From Elmis aenea (taxonomy: Eukaryota > Arthropoda > Insecta > Coleoptera > Elmidae), in contig OX393576.1 of NCBI GenBank assembly GCA_947652605.1, forward strand, positions 15,898,575-15,962,574: a stretch of 64,000 nucleotides of DNA. Reading direction: 5' to 3'. The translations under genes and the position numbers were made by a program. Below the pieces are notes generated by a model. It was not told the DNA's origin, made no database searches, and saw only the letters and a program-made list of their open reading frames with translations. Positions 44,847-57,205 of this stretch are shown here, piece after piece; within the stretch, counting starts at the first letter, position 1; each line of letters starts with the position of its first letter.

Positions 44847-47800
44847 AGTAGTTAAAAAATGCAACAATTATATATTTGGATTTTAATATTAGATTAGTAT
44901 ATTGGTTAGGTAAATATCGCTATTTATATTAAAGAAATAATCATCTACTTTTAAACATACTTGCAAAGATAAATTTAACACCTTTTTGTAAGTTGTGCAC
45001 CCGTCGGTGAATGTGTTAAGGTAGTAACATTCTTAGTCCATTTTATGGAGCTCTAGGTAGGTATGTTTGTGACGTCCTCAGCAAGTATAACCATATCTTT
45101 TATGAGTTGATGCTTAATATTACTAGAATATAACACCGATTAAAAAGTAATTTGTGAAGAGATCTTATTTGAAATGTATCACTAGATACATAAAAACACT
45201 GATTGTTAACATAACTTCATAGCTTATAACAATAATAAGTAGGAGATAAAGATGTAAAACATTTATAACGAACAACTTTTATACGAATAACTTTGAAATA
45301 TAATTTTTATAGAATCCAATATCAAATACGAAAGGGTTTGTTAAAATTTGTTTCGCTAGTACGTTCATATTTATAAGCAAAAAGCACACGATGAAAATTC
45401 CATCTTGACTTGAGCAAACGTTGATCACAAGAAAGTCTGCAGTTCAAGCGTACTAAAGAGTTTCTCAATAGGTAAACACGTGTTGGCATTGAATTATTCG
45501 TTTGAGCGTTCTTGCATCGTGGATATGAATTTATTATCCACGCTATTCTAAATTACTCTTGATAAAAAAACTTGTTTGCTAAATCATTCGAGTATGTGCA
45601 TCAATCTAAAGATAACCTTTGGGTAGATGTTAAGTGGTTGTCCGCGTAATCTAAAACTCGTTTTAAGTTTCCGCGTGGTTTTATCTGCACGTATCAGCGT
45701 TGAAAATTAGCATTTGTGACAAGTAACACTTTGGTTTTAATTATTAGTTAACTATAAACTTGGATCTTTTGTGTAATTTTATAATTTCATCAAGTTATTC
45801 TATTTTGTTGCTTATATAATAGAAAATCAATGCTTTTTTGTATTGGTGGGCTGTAGCACCAACGATTAGGAAAAGCATCTTCACTTTTTTGGTTGAATTG
45901 TAAGTGAATACTTTTTTTTTTAAGGGGCAAGTTGAGAAAATGTGTTTGCTGAACTACTTTTTTGCGAGGATAACTTCGGTTAACATATACTTAATAATTT
46001 AATGATCTATAATATAAAAAATCATTTTGCAAATGAAAATAAATGGACGGCTAATAAATACCTCGCGCACAATCAAAAACCTTGTAGGATCATGCACCAT
46101 GATCTTTAAATTATTTCGAGTTCCTATATACATCAAGCAATAGCGTCTGTTCTAATCATAAGAGTTGAAAAATCAAATGATAAAAGACGGCCTTTATTTA
46201 CCTATGCCTAGCGACTGAGTTAACAAACAATTTTTTTCAATTAGGTGAGAAATTTATATTGGGAAATGATTGAATGATTGTCATATTTTTTATTAGATAG
46301 GGTAAATATAATTTTGCAGTAGAGAATAAAATTGAATTTTCATCACTTTGGAAATTTATAGTCCACACAATTAATTTTCCATTCGTTGTTTTGGTAGCCA
46401 TCTTGCCGTCGGACGAGTGAGCCATTGCCTTAAAGATGGAACTAAAAACCATAACATTTAAAGGAATTATTTTCTTTAATCGCGTAGACGTACGAGTTAT
46501 ATTTATAATATGATTATACCAAACAATTTTTCATTTAGAAATTATATTTAATATTGTTAAAAAGCAACTTAAAAATGTTTACAGTTTATAACTCTTTTAA
46601 AACTAGGAGTCGTCTGTTTTTAAATTACTTAAGTATCAAAGTATGTTAAATTTATTAATGTTAGAAATACACTCTTAATGTTTAATTTAGACTTTTTTTT
46701 AGAAATTATTGTGGCTTACGGTCGAATTTTCAATTAAATTTTTTTAAATAATTGGTTTATCGATTTTCTCATCTTCTAGATGTTTTCACCTGCATATCAT
46801 TAATAAAAATATTAAAAATTAAAATTAAACACGTCGATTTTTATTTTATGCACTTGTTTAGCAACCAAGAATATGTAGAAATGTAGATGTCTTACTACCA
46901 AGCAGTGTATTAGTCGCCTGATATAGCCTTTTTTAATATCAAACCACCTTAATTAAACTTGCATGTACTCTTATACGGTATAAAATCTGGCTCATGTAAA
47001 TTTCATTCATAGCTGCTTTATTATCTTGATAAGTTGCAAGTGTAATCTACATTATAAAACTTGCTGCGCGCGCATTTGATTACTGCCATAACAAATTCGT
47101 GACGTCATTGACCACTTATGGTATCGCGTGGGAGGGGTTAGTTCGTGCGCATAGCATTTCGGGTAATTTTCTAATGGCATCCTCTACCATAAACCAATGC
47201 CTTAAAGGTTTCTATCCCTTCCATGCAACACTGGATTGTGTATCCCCACTCTAATATGTTGCTTCTGTCCCACTATTGGTGCCTGCAGATTATTGTTCCT
47301 ATAAAAAATTTCTCCCACCCTAACGGGCAACCACGGTAGTTCTATTGGACACCGTAAGATGTCGCAAATACTTTAATCTGTTCAAACGGTTTGTGTCTAT
47401 GATTAATTTTATTACAAATGTAAATTTGAATGAACTTTAAACGGTTTAAGTAAGTTTAATGAGCACTAAGTGAATTTCGCTTTGTTTAATTTTCCAACTT
47501 AAATTTAATAAATTTTTCGATAATAAATGATTCTTTTCATACTTAAACAGTAACTTCGTGGTTGTCAGTAAACATACACAAATACATGTCACATTCAAAA
47601 TAAACCCACATGGTTATGAACATTTTTGTGAATAAATTGTTCTGTATTCATAAGTTGTTAAAAACATTTCCTGTACTAGCAGAGATCTTTAAACTTACAG
47701 TTTGCTATCAAGGTAAATTTTTCTAGATTCCTTTATATTTGTACCTCAAACCTATATTACAGAATGAAGAAGATAACTGTTTTTTTCTCCATAATATTTT

Positions 47801-49406
47801 ATTGTTGGAGTATGTAATACAAATAACAACGTTTTCACAAATTGTTATTTGAATATATTGTAACAACAATCTCGTGAAATGAATGAAAATGCTTCAGTTG
47901 GAATATTCAGCGAATATTAATATAGAACTCATGTCAATTGTGTGAATCATTATTTATTTTTTTTAACAACATATTTATAAAAATTTGATTGCACAACAAA
48001 CTTGATTAACAATAATTAAAATGATTAGTTATCGTTTTGAAGTTTTTTTTATTGTTATTAGTTAGTTATTAAACATTGGTTGCGCTTAAAATTTACTATT
48101 TTTAATCCTGAAGCGCCAATTATTCAAATCTAGATAGCAAGGCGTGACTACGCCCACAAAAAATCAATATCCTGAACGCAGTTCCTGTAAAATCCGTTAG
48201 AGGGTACAGCGTTTCCCCCTAGTAACACCTCGTTAACTGATAGCTTGTAAAACGTTTATTTATTTTACAATGTAGAATTTTGAGCTAACTTATATCGTAC
48301 CCAGTTTATTCTATGATTATCTACCTAAGCCATATTGCTCAAATGGAATGAATACATTATTAATATTGTAAATTAAAATTAAAGTGAAAATTGACTTTGA
48401 TTACACATATCTGTAAACAGTTAGTTGCAGATTTATAGTTAGTTTTAAGACCCCGTTTATTATCTTGCAAATTTATTGTTAAATATAGTTGACAAACAAT
48501 AAAAATGTTATATTTCTTATTTCCTATAATTTTTTTTGCACGTATTACTAGATCTTTTGTACGTTTTGACATTTTGAATTTAGGTGGCTAGTTCAGCTTT
48601 TTGTGTTTTGTGTACTACAAGCATTAAAAAATGTAAATTTGGGGTTTGGTTCCTGTTGAACAGTAGCTAATTGCTCAAATTTATTTTGCAAAACCCAAAT
48701 TGCACGATGATGCGCTTGACTTTTCAAGGTATATACATATACACAAGTAAATAAGCAGCTGTGTTTTTTTTAGTCTGATGCGATAAACTTTGTACCTATT
48801 TATAAAAATGCTTTACGTCATAAAGTTAAGTATTTTAACGTTAACTTGACGTTAATTAATAAGAAAGAAAACAATTTAATAAATCAAAAGATTTTTTATT
48901 GAAACACAAAAATGTACCTAGTAAAAAATTATTGAACCTAAAGAAAAATTAAACATTATAATATATCAACCACAAAAAATATACTAGCACAGTTTCTAAT
49001 TTGTTTTTGTTGCGGTTGGTAAGTATATTTTCTTTCCAGTTTTATTCGTGTTTTTATTCTTGCTTAGTGTCCACAACTTTGAAAAGTACAAAGACCCATG
49101 CGAAAGCAGCTCAATTCATATCTGATCTCTTGGCAGTCTTGGCAGGAGACTTGCATCAAATTTTTAACGGCTTTTCGTCTACGTGGTTTTCCAAAGAAAA
49201 CAGTTTTGAATTGATTTTCCCAAGCTGTTTACAAAAACGAGCGTAGATAAAATTGTTTTTTGCTTCTAAATCAGGGAACAAATATGATAACAACATAAAA
49301 AAGCTACAAATATTTAGGGGAATTTAACTACGTTTGTATATGAATCTTAAAATAGTAATTGTAATAAGACTTTAAGAAATATATGAAAATGAATCAAGAA
49401 TGAATT
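44847..49406. other. 4.5 kb spacer without recognised genes
   Basis: Nearly all AT-rich. A GC-richer patch at 47060-47350 contains CGCGCGC and the palindrome TGACGTCA (47100-47107) and could be regulatory. Minus-strand frames at 46237-46452 and 48360-48572 begin in reasonable contexts (MAHSSDGKMATKTTNG; MSKRTKDLVIRAKK) but show no known domain, so I do not call them genes. 48120-48240 is also GC-richer, with no feature assigned. Confidence 0.4.
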
Positions 49407-49414
49407 TCTTTTAC

Positions 49415-49611
49415 CAGGGCCGTTCACAGAAAATTCGGGACCTGGGGAAGCAATAGACAACGGGCCCCCCATTACTCTTAGAAAGGTTTAAATTTACTTT
49501 TAATAGTATTTGTAAACAAAATATTGTGTATTAGCTCGAATCCGGGCCCCCTTGACAACACCGGGCCCCGGGAATTAGTCCCGTCTACCCCCCCTCCTGT
49601 GATAAGCCCTG
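49415..49611. mobile_element. GC-ended hAT-type mini element, copy 2
   Basis: CAGGGCCGTTCACAG (49415) and CTGTGATAAGCCCTG (to 49611). Flanking 8-mers TCTTTTAC and GCTTTTAC agree at seven of eight positions. It lacks about 55 bases of AT-rich core present in copy 1. Confidence 0.75.
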
Positions 49612-49619
49612 GCTTTTAC

Positions 49620-52050
49620 ATGTGAAGGTAACTAGATGTTTATGTTAGCAGTGGAATATTAATTACGAATATATTTGGTACTTTTTGCTATAGTCGTCTG
49701 TTAAAAAAAAATTGTTAGTGAATGTTTTTTTGTTTCATGGCACTCTTATTTTACAAGGTATTTTGCTATTTTTTTCGTGTTAAGAGATCAAAATAAATAT
49801 TCTAAACAATCTCAACCTTTAGGTAATGTTGAATAGAGAGGAAAAAACATTTTTTATAACGCCAAAGACACCTAAGCCATCTTTAAAAAAAAATGCGCTT
49901 AGATGTTTTATTTTAGAATCAAAACGATGTCTTAACGATTATTATTGCATATAAATATCTACAACTTTATCTTTTACATTATTTTTTTTGTAACAGCTTT
50001 CGTAACCAATATGGTAAGATTTCAAAATAATAGCTTTTTTAGCCGTATCTTGTGTGCTATGGAAATTGTTATAACAGTAAAAGCATTGGTCAGTTAATCT
50101 ACTAAATGGGTAATCATTGTCCCATTTAACCGACCTTCTACATATTACCGTAAAGTTGCCAATGGCGAGCCTTGAAATTCTAAAACATTATGATAAGTCT
50201 CATGTATTATATACACAAACTAGTAGCGTGGCTTGAAAATAACTGGAATTCTTTGGTACATATTTTATTATCTTACAACCAGCCCTTCGAAAGCCGGACC
50301 AACTCCGCATTTTATTAGATTAATAATTCTGAAAAATGCGTCTGCACCAAGGATATTATTATTAATTCCATTTTACATGCATGACTTACGAAAAGTAATA
50401 AATTACAGGAGCCAACCCTTTTATATAATATCAAGAATATATGTAATAGATACCAGCAAAGTTGGTGTTAGATGTCATTCACGATAGGGGCGTTGTATTG
50501 CTATTTATATACAGGATTCTGAGGGACAAGGGAGTCAAAGCAGGGATTAAAGTAGGGTTTTAATTGCCAACTGAGCCAACCCACGTTTATTTAATGGTTG
50601 CCATGAGCGCTGCGTCCCGTCGGTAAACAGTAATTCCTATGCGACGGTGGCATTTATATTACATCTACCAGTACTTTTACAATAATTTATACGGGCTTAT
50701 TTGCATTTTGCAATTCGCCGCTGTCTTGTATAAAATGTAAAATATGAAAATGGCGTCGGTGAGACGCGCTAACGCTAATAAAATTGAAATTATTTTAATG
50801 TGTACTTACACGATTAATCAAAATCACGCTTATTATTAATAATGTTGGATAAATTTAATGGTAATGTTTTTGATATGGGTACCCGCTTTTCTCAAACTGA
50901 TTTAAAAATTGTATTTTTAGCCCGTATGGTGTTTGTTATTGTTACATTGGCTGATATTAATTAATCAAAGAATTTATTAAACTATTAAGCATCAGGGCAT
51001 GAGCATACATTGTTAATATTTCATATTAATTTTAAAATTATTACAGTATACGGTAGATATGCGTAAAAATTTAAATAGGTATGCTATTATTTTTGGCCAA
51101 CTATTTTTATGATTAGAATTTAAAAAAAAAAGGTAATTATGAGGTCGGTTCAATATTTGTTTGAACATTTAACTTTATTGAAAAGGGTTTAGGTGTAATT
51201 TGTTTAATATATGAAAAAATTATTGTACAATTGTTTTTACTTCAAAATCGTCAACAAACAATGTTATTAAAGTTTATCACATATTCGTTATAAAAATAAG
51301 CGAAAAAAAAACGATTAGAAAACTAAAATATTGTTAGAAGTGGAATGTTTTAAAACACTATTAATAATAAAAACGTTGTCAAATTAAAAAACTACAGCGT
51401 GGTTTAATCTTTATTGATCTCTTTTATTTTTTGGTAATTTTATGGTTATACTACAACTAAGATATATTTTTTCATATATTTGGCTTACTTTGTAGTTATG
51501 TAGATACTAGTTAAAAATTATATTAAATGGAATAACAGTTGCCATCAAAAAATGTAAAAAGCCAAAGCTTGCATTTTAAAGAAGCAAAAGCTTGCATTTT
51601 AAAGAAGCAAATTTTTTATTACCTATCAAAAATCTAAAACTTAGAAGCTGCTCCAGTTTCATCCAAAGTTGTAAAAAATGTTCGAATCGGATGTCATGTT
51701 TAATTTATTGACTATTCAAGTAATAGAATAAGTGTCTCTTAACATAATGCCTAATTAAATTTTTTTTAAATGCTTATAAGAGCTAAAGTAATGATCGTTC
51801 AAAGACAAAAGCATCACAATATTCAGTTTTTAAAATTTCATAAACTTTTAAGCAATGATAAAAACGAAGATTATCATAACATCCCATGCAGATTTGGCTA
51901 CAACGTATTTTTTTTTAGTATCTACAATATAAACCAAATTTGCTGCTTGATAAGTAAATAAAAAACAATATTTGACCAATATTTGCCGATAAATGAACAC
52001 GCAGCGGAAATACCATAATAAAGGAAATACAATATTTAAAAAAAGGAGTA
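49620..52050. other. Spacer without recognised genes
   Basis: A GC-richer patch at 50490-50780 has no coding frame or paired ends. A 23-bp unit (AAGCTTGCATTTTAAAGAAG plus CAA) is duplicated in tandem near 51561-51610. Otherwise AT-rich. Confidence 0.45.
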
Positions 52051-52058
52051 GGTATAAC

Positions 52059-52256
52059 CAAGGGCGTCTACAGAAATTTATCCAGGAGGGGACAAAGCTT
52101 GCAGACAAAATTGCGCATACATGATCCCATCAGGAATGCATTAAAATAAAGCTTTAACCAACTTTTAACTTGACCCTCTTTCATTTGGTCAGTAAGAGAG
52201 TACTCGATTTTAGGGGGGGCAAGTGCCCCGCTTGCCCTCCCTTGTGGACGCCCATG
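52059..52256. mobile_element. hAT-type mini element (198 bp)
   Basis: CAAGGGCGTCTACAG (52059) and GTGGACGCCCATG (to 52256) are an inverted pair, flanked by perfect 8-bp duplications GGTATAAC (52051-52058 and 52257-52264). The right end is GC-rich (AAGTGCCCCGCTTGCCCTCC). Non-coding. The perfect duplication suggests a recent insertion. Confidence 0.8.
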
Positions 52257-52264
52257 GGTATAAC

Positions 52265-54047
52265 AGAGGTACATAACGATTTTAGTTTAAAATCAGCTGT
52301 GAGAAAAATCGTTTCTTGAATATTTTTTAGACTGGTGTCGAGATTTTCGTCTCTTCTCTAGTAGATTTTACCTATATATAGGTATTATTTTTTTCTCTAG
52401 TGTATTTCTTAGTTTGATCTCCATTGTATTTTTTAGGGTAAGTAGTACTATTTGTACTTTAGAATGGGAAAATGTAAAGTGTCCCCCAATTAATTTAAAC
52501 TTTCTGATGGATAAAATCGTAAAAATATTGTACACGAATTAATGGGCACCGTGGCAAAGCACGAGTTGTGTGATGAGAACGTATTTTAAACGAAACTGCA
52601 ATTAAACGCACGCCCTCTCAGATAATGGTTATAGAGCAGTAACATTTATGTAGAGTAGAGTAACCCTTCATGTATTTAAACTGCATAATCTCCCAGTTCA
52701 GTTTCAGATTTGGTCGGCGCTTAATGCACGACATTGTTTTGCCCAAATAAATTAATCTCGTAAATAAAGTTCACCTACGATATCGCAATCCGCCCCTCCC
52801 CCTCGCAATAATAAAATCCAAAAATATTATGGACAAATCTAAAAACTTTGGCAGTTACGGTATATCAGTGGACATAACTTTGTAACTTAAGTGCTCTTCG
52901 TCTCTATAAACATAACTAACTTAATTTAGCGAGAGACATAAACCGGAACTTCCGGAATCAAGATAGTACTTGCAGTTGCCAAAATTTAATTTCCGTGAAA
53001 TGGTCTCCGTATATATTTGCATTTCTGGTTCGTAAATTTTTGACAAAAATATCGCGTTTTTCGCCCGTACGTCGTTTGCGTTTCTAGAAAAATATCTTCA
53101 TCGGAATACGACCATAATTACATTACGTCAAACTCCGCCCATCAATTTGAATGTTTGTCATAAATGTATGTCTAAACGAGCGTATTTTACGAGACTCAAT
53201 TTTATTAAAATCTGCGTAGACATTTATTGGCGTCCGTGGCCTCAGTAATGCAACCATGTAAATAAATAAAAGTATAAGCCGTAGTACTATAAAATTATTC
53301 GGTGGAATTTACTTTATTGCAATTTCAAACGGAAAAAATTCTTTTTAGTAAAATTTATGTCCTATGGGTTCAGTAATGAGATAAGAAGTGAACGTAAAGT
53401 ACTTGAGCGTTGCTTTCAGTAAGTTCTTTGTGACAATAATATGCGATAGCTATTTATAGTGCATGCATAATAAAATAATAAAAAGGACGGTCAATAACGG
53501 ACTCCGTTTGAATTTGCTGTCAAGAAAAATACCAAATTATATACATTAACTTTACTTTGTATACTGCTACTGCATAACGAGCAACCGAAGATTCCAATTT
53601 GAAAAGGTCAAATGCCAAAATGATCAAGTGCGTTCCGTTCAAATAAAGGCGAGGCCAGATATTAATTACATTACTCAATAAAAATTACTGCTTTTATATT
53701 AGTTTCACGCACTCTCCATTTGTCTGTATGTGTTTCAGGATTCACAGAAAATTGAAAAAAGTGTTGTGCTGCTATAGGGAGTTTCAAAGCACCCTGAAAT
53801 AACTACATTCGTTTGTTTCTGATTGAATTACGTGTTTCAATAGAGGGATCTAACGTATTGTAACTTAGCAATCCTGGGAAGATTTCAGCTAACTGAATCT
53901 GTTTTTCATAACAACTAAAAATATCAAAAATTCACTTTTCGTTTTTTCGCTGTAACTTTCCCAAGTCGATTCGGTTTTTTTTTGATATTAATGTTAGTTT
54001 TTCTTGTGGGAATCATATACGATTTTCTTTTAAATTTCAAATGTAAA
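52265..54047. other. Spacer without recognised genes
   Basis: 52740-53240 is somewhat GC-richer and of mixed sequence, unlike the repeats around it, but it has no open frame of note. No element ends found. Confidence 0.45.
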
Positions 54048-54712
54048 CACATTGTGTGAATTCGAGTTTAAACAAAGAAACCCCGCTTATTATAATAGCT
54101 AGAGTATAGGTTTCAATTTGACAAAGCTGCTAATTTCGGTGCTCATTAATAATTCGAAGAGAATTTGGAAATATCGCAAATGATATCCGAGAAAATTAGG
54201 AAAAAACGGAAAACTATTTTTGAAATCGCCGATAACTACCTTGGATTATAAAATATTTCTAATGTGTAAAAACATTGCCATGGCAACTTTTAAAGCCGAA
54301 TTGGATGGTGGTCACATATTGTTTTCAGGTCGTTCGTTTTTGTTTTATGACAAGCAACTTTATTTTTTTTAAGGGCGCAATTTTTGCTATTTACATAATT
54401 ATATAAATAAAACAAAAACGAATCGAATTGGAAAAATTTTGTTATTACCATTGAATTTGACTTAAAAAAAATGCTTCGGCGATGTTTTTACACATTTGAA
54501 ATATTTGTTTTCCAAATCAGTTATAGACGATTTTTAAAAATCGTATTTACCGGTTTTCCTTATTTTCTCGGATACCGTTTAAGATATTTGCAATTTATCT
54601 TTATTAATGAGCACCGAATTTAGCAACTGTGCCAAATTTAAACTTATATACTCCAGCCAATATAATAACCAAGCAAGATTTCCATGCTTAAACTCGAATT
54701 TCAAACACCCTG
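54048..54712. mobile_element. TA-flanked foldback, older copy
   Basis: Right end CTCGAATTTCAAACACCCTG (to 54712) followed by TA is intact; the left end (TGTGTGAATTCGAGTTTAA) is eroded. Both arms match 59945-60839, including CTTATTATAATAGCTAGAGT and GTGCTCATTAATAATTCGAA. Non-coding. Confidence 0.75.
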
Positions 54713-54714
54713 TA

Positions 54715-55644
54715 TATATCTATCACTTAATCATATTATTTACATTAATGAAGAAACTATTCTTTAAAAAAAAACTGTGTTTGCAGAATAAATATTAAAC
54801 CGAAATGCTCTCGCTTTGGTGAAAATACAGTCCAATTTGTACTTGTTTGAAAACTTTTGCTTAAAATCCATTTTAATTTAAAAATTGAACATAATTTCAC
54901 TAAAAATCATTTAATTTGCCATAGAAAAGTTATATTGGAAAGAAAGCTCTATTATAAGTTATCTAGAAACAAAAAGGCAACAAAATACAAGTTATTTCTT
55001 CACATATAAAAATTCCTTCGCGAAGTATTCACCATGCCATAAAAAATTAAATGTGAAAACCAAAATGTAGTAATTCTATAGTGTTGATATTGGTATTTTT
55101 GATATAATTTAAAAAATGCGCTCTATTTGGTTGTTTTTAAACGCTAAATTATTTTTATTATGCCGGAAAAAAAGTACCTACAGAATTTTATATTAAAAAA
55201 ACGTAGGACGAGTTTATTAAAATCGCCTCATTTTTGGTCAACCAAATTAGAACAATTTATTCACGGTCAATGGTAACTTTTTTTATTCTACTTCTTTGAT
55301 AAATACCGTGTAATTTCACTTAATTCTTAGCGCTAATTAGACTAATTAGGTTCTCTACTTTTAATTGACTTTTTTTGTAATTGAAATGTGATGTTTCGAT
55401 AGTTACCTAACAGCAATTTCAAAGCTCTAATTGCTATGAATTGGTGTTCGTTGTTTCTTTTTAAACATTTTTTTTTCTTGTACGTACAAAATGTTTCATC
55501 TTCTTGATCCAAAGTATTGAGTGTGTAATTGGTTCCAGAAATATTTGTTTACTTGTGTATTATAATTAATTCTAGTAAACCACTGTTATTTTTGTTTATC
55601 TACTAAGACATCTAAATAAATATGTTAACATACTGTAACTTAAA
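54715..55644. other. AT-rich spacer, nothing recognised
   Basis: No supported gene or repeat boundary. Confidence 0.5.
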
Positions 55645-55645
55645 T

Positions 55646-57205
55646 CAAGCGATGCTATCCTAGAAGAAGAACAAGCGGGATTTAGAGAATAAAGGTCGTG
55701 TACAGACGACACCTTTATATTAAAACAACTTATTGAAAAACGCCGTGAATACAACTTAGAGACCTGTTTAGCCTTTATCGATTTTAAAAAAGCTTTAGAT
55801 AAAGTTGAAAGGACGAAACTTTGGAATATAGTAAATTTAAGGGGATATCCCCAACACTCTGATAAAGACGTTACAAAAAATATCTCGAACAGTCAATATA
55901 ATAATCAACACCTGTAGAAGTCGCAACATTAAACTAAGAACAACAACACAAAGTGTCAGACAAGGATGTAGCATGTCACCAACATTATTTTGTATAAACA
56001 TTGACCACGTGTTGAAAATCTTAAAAAGCGATGTGAAAACCAGAATAAAAATCAACCATGATAACAGCCTAAATATACTGCTATTTACGGACGACTTAAC
56101 GATAATACAGGATAGCGAAGATAACTTACAAAGAGCTGTATATAAATTACAAAAGATTGTCAAAGAGTACAATCTCGAAGGACCAGTCCAAAAAACAAAA
56201 GTTATGGCAATTCGGGAAAAACATCCAGTGCGATCCAAAATATTGATTTACGAACAGAATATACAAGTATCACACTTCTGCTGTCTTGGAACAGATATCA
56301 GCTACGAGAAAGATAACAACATAGAATCAAAACTACATGGTTTTGAATACATAAGGGGCACTATAAATAGAACGCTAAAAAACAATACACGAAAAGAATC
56401 GAAAATAATAGTATATTACATAACAATAGTTGTAAGAAGCATATTACGCACGAGTTGAAAATTTGCGTATTTCCATGAGTGCGTAAGCTTTATAACTCGT
56501 GTTATGTAGCTTACTTTTTCTACGATCACATAATACCTACGATTTTAACGGCTTTTTGACTAATATACAAATATAATTACGTTGTCTTGTCAATTTTGAC
56601 CTAAGCCTACATTGACATTTCTTGACAAGTGTCCGTTTTGCTTACCGTGCGTTATAACTCACTAACTAGGCATGCAGGCGTTTGACGTGAGTCTACTTTG
56701 ATCATTTCTTTTAAAAAAACTGTGCTTTTTGTTACCGTGCGTAAGGATCCACTTACTATGCATGCAGACTGTACGGTAAGAGTAATTTACATTAGTGGTC
56801 GTAGAAAAAGTTATATAAAACAATGGCCACGCCAACTCTCATGTACGGCAGCGAAACTTGGGTCCCAACACGACGAGACAGGAATAAAATACAAACAGCA
56901 TAAATGCGATTTTTAAGAAGAGTAAAGGGATGTACTATTAGAGACCAAATAAGAAACAAAGATATTAGAAAAGAACTAGAAATTCACGACTTGGGAGAAA
57001 GAATACCTACAAGAAAACAGGGAGAAATACAAAGAACACATTAACAGAACGGAACAACACAGATTGCCAAAGATTATAAGAAAGTATAGGTCAAGAGGAA
57101 GAAGAGAAATAGGAAGACCCATGAAAAGATGGGAACAACTAAAATAACATATCGTGAAAACAGAACAGGCAATTTGCCTAAGCCATGAAGTGAAGAAAAA
57201 GAAGA
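55646..57205 (+). pseudogene. Decayed RTE-like retrotransposon interrupted by repeat G
   Basis: The plus strand reads LEEEQAGFR, a stop, then LAFIDFKKALDKVERTKLW, and after shifts CSMSPTLFCINIDHVLK and LLFTDDLTIIQDSEDN. That gives three reverse transcriptase palm motifs in order, with the catalytic pair kept as FTDD. After the repeat-G insertion at 56409-56818 it continues ATPTLMYGSETWVPTRR, MRFLRRVKGCTIRDQIRN and RRREIGRPMKRWE, the end of the ORF, and a GAAGAAAAAGAAGAAGAA tail. Stops and shifts are numerous. The endonuclease end is missing. Confidence 0.8.
56409..56818. repeat. Repeat family 'G', copy 2
   Basis: Collinear with 22507-22938, including the paired GCTTACCGTGC...GCATGCAG modules. 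It breaks a reverse transcriptase frame between the regions for the palm and for PTLMYGSETW, so the surrounding coding sequence defines the insertion within about 20 bases. Confidence 0.7.

Noticed and set aside
46237..46452. 71-residue minus-strand frame beginning MVFSSIFKAMAHSSDGK
   Set aside because: A reasonable start context but no recognised domain, and the second half is ordinary AT-rich translation. Not enough to call a gene.
49001..49246. 81-residue plus frame and a Cys-rich minus frame across the same bases
   Set aside because: The minus frame (PRRRKAVKNLMQVSCQDC) looked like a zinc-binding tail, but no known spacing fits and no element ends lie around it.
55837..56238. 133-residue minus-strand frame
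   Set aside because: Shadow of the plus-strand reverse transcriptase motifs (FTDD block) at 55646-56408.
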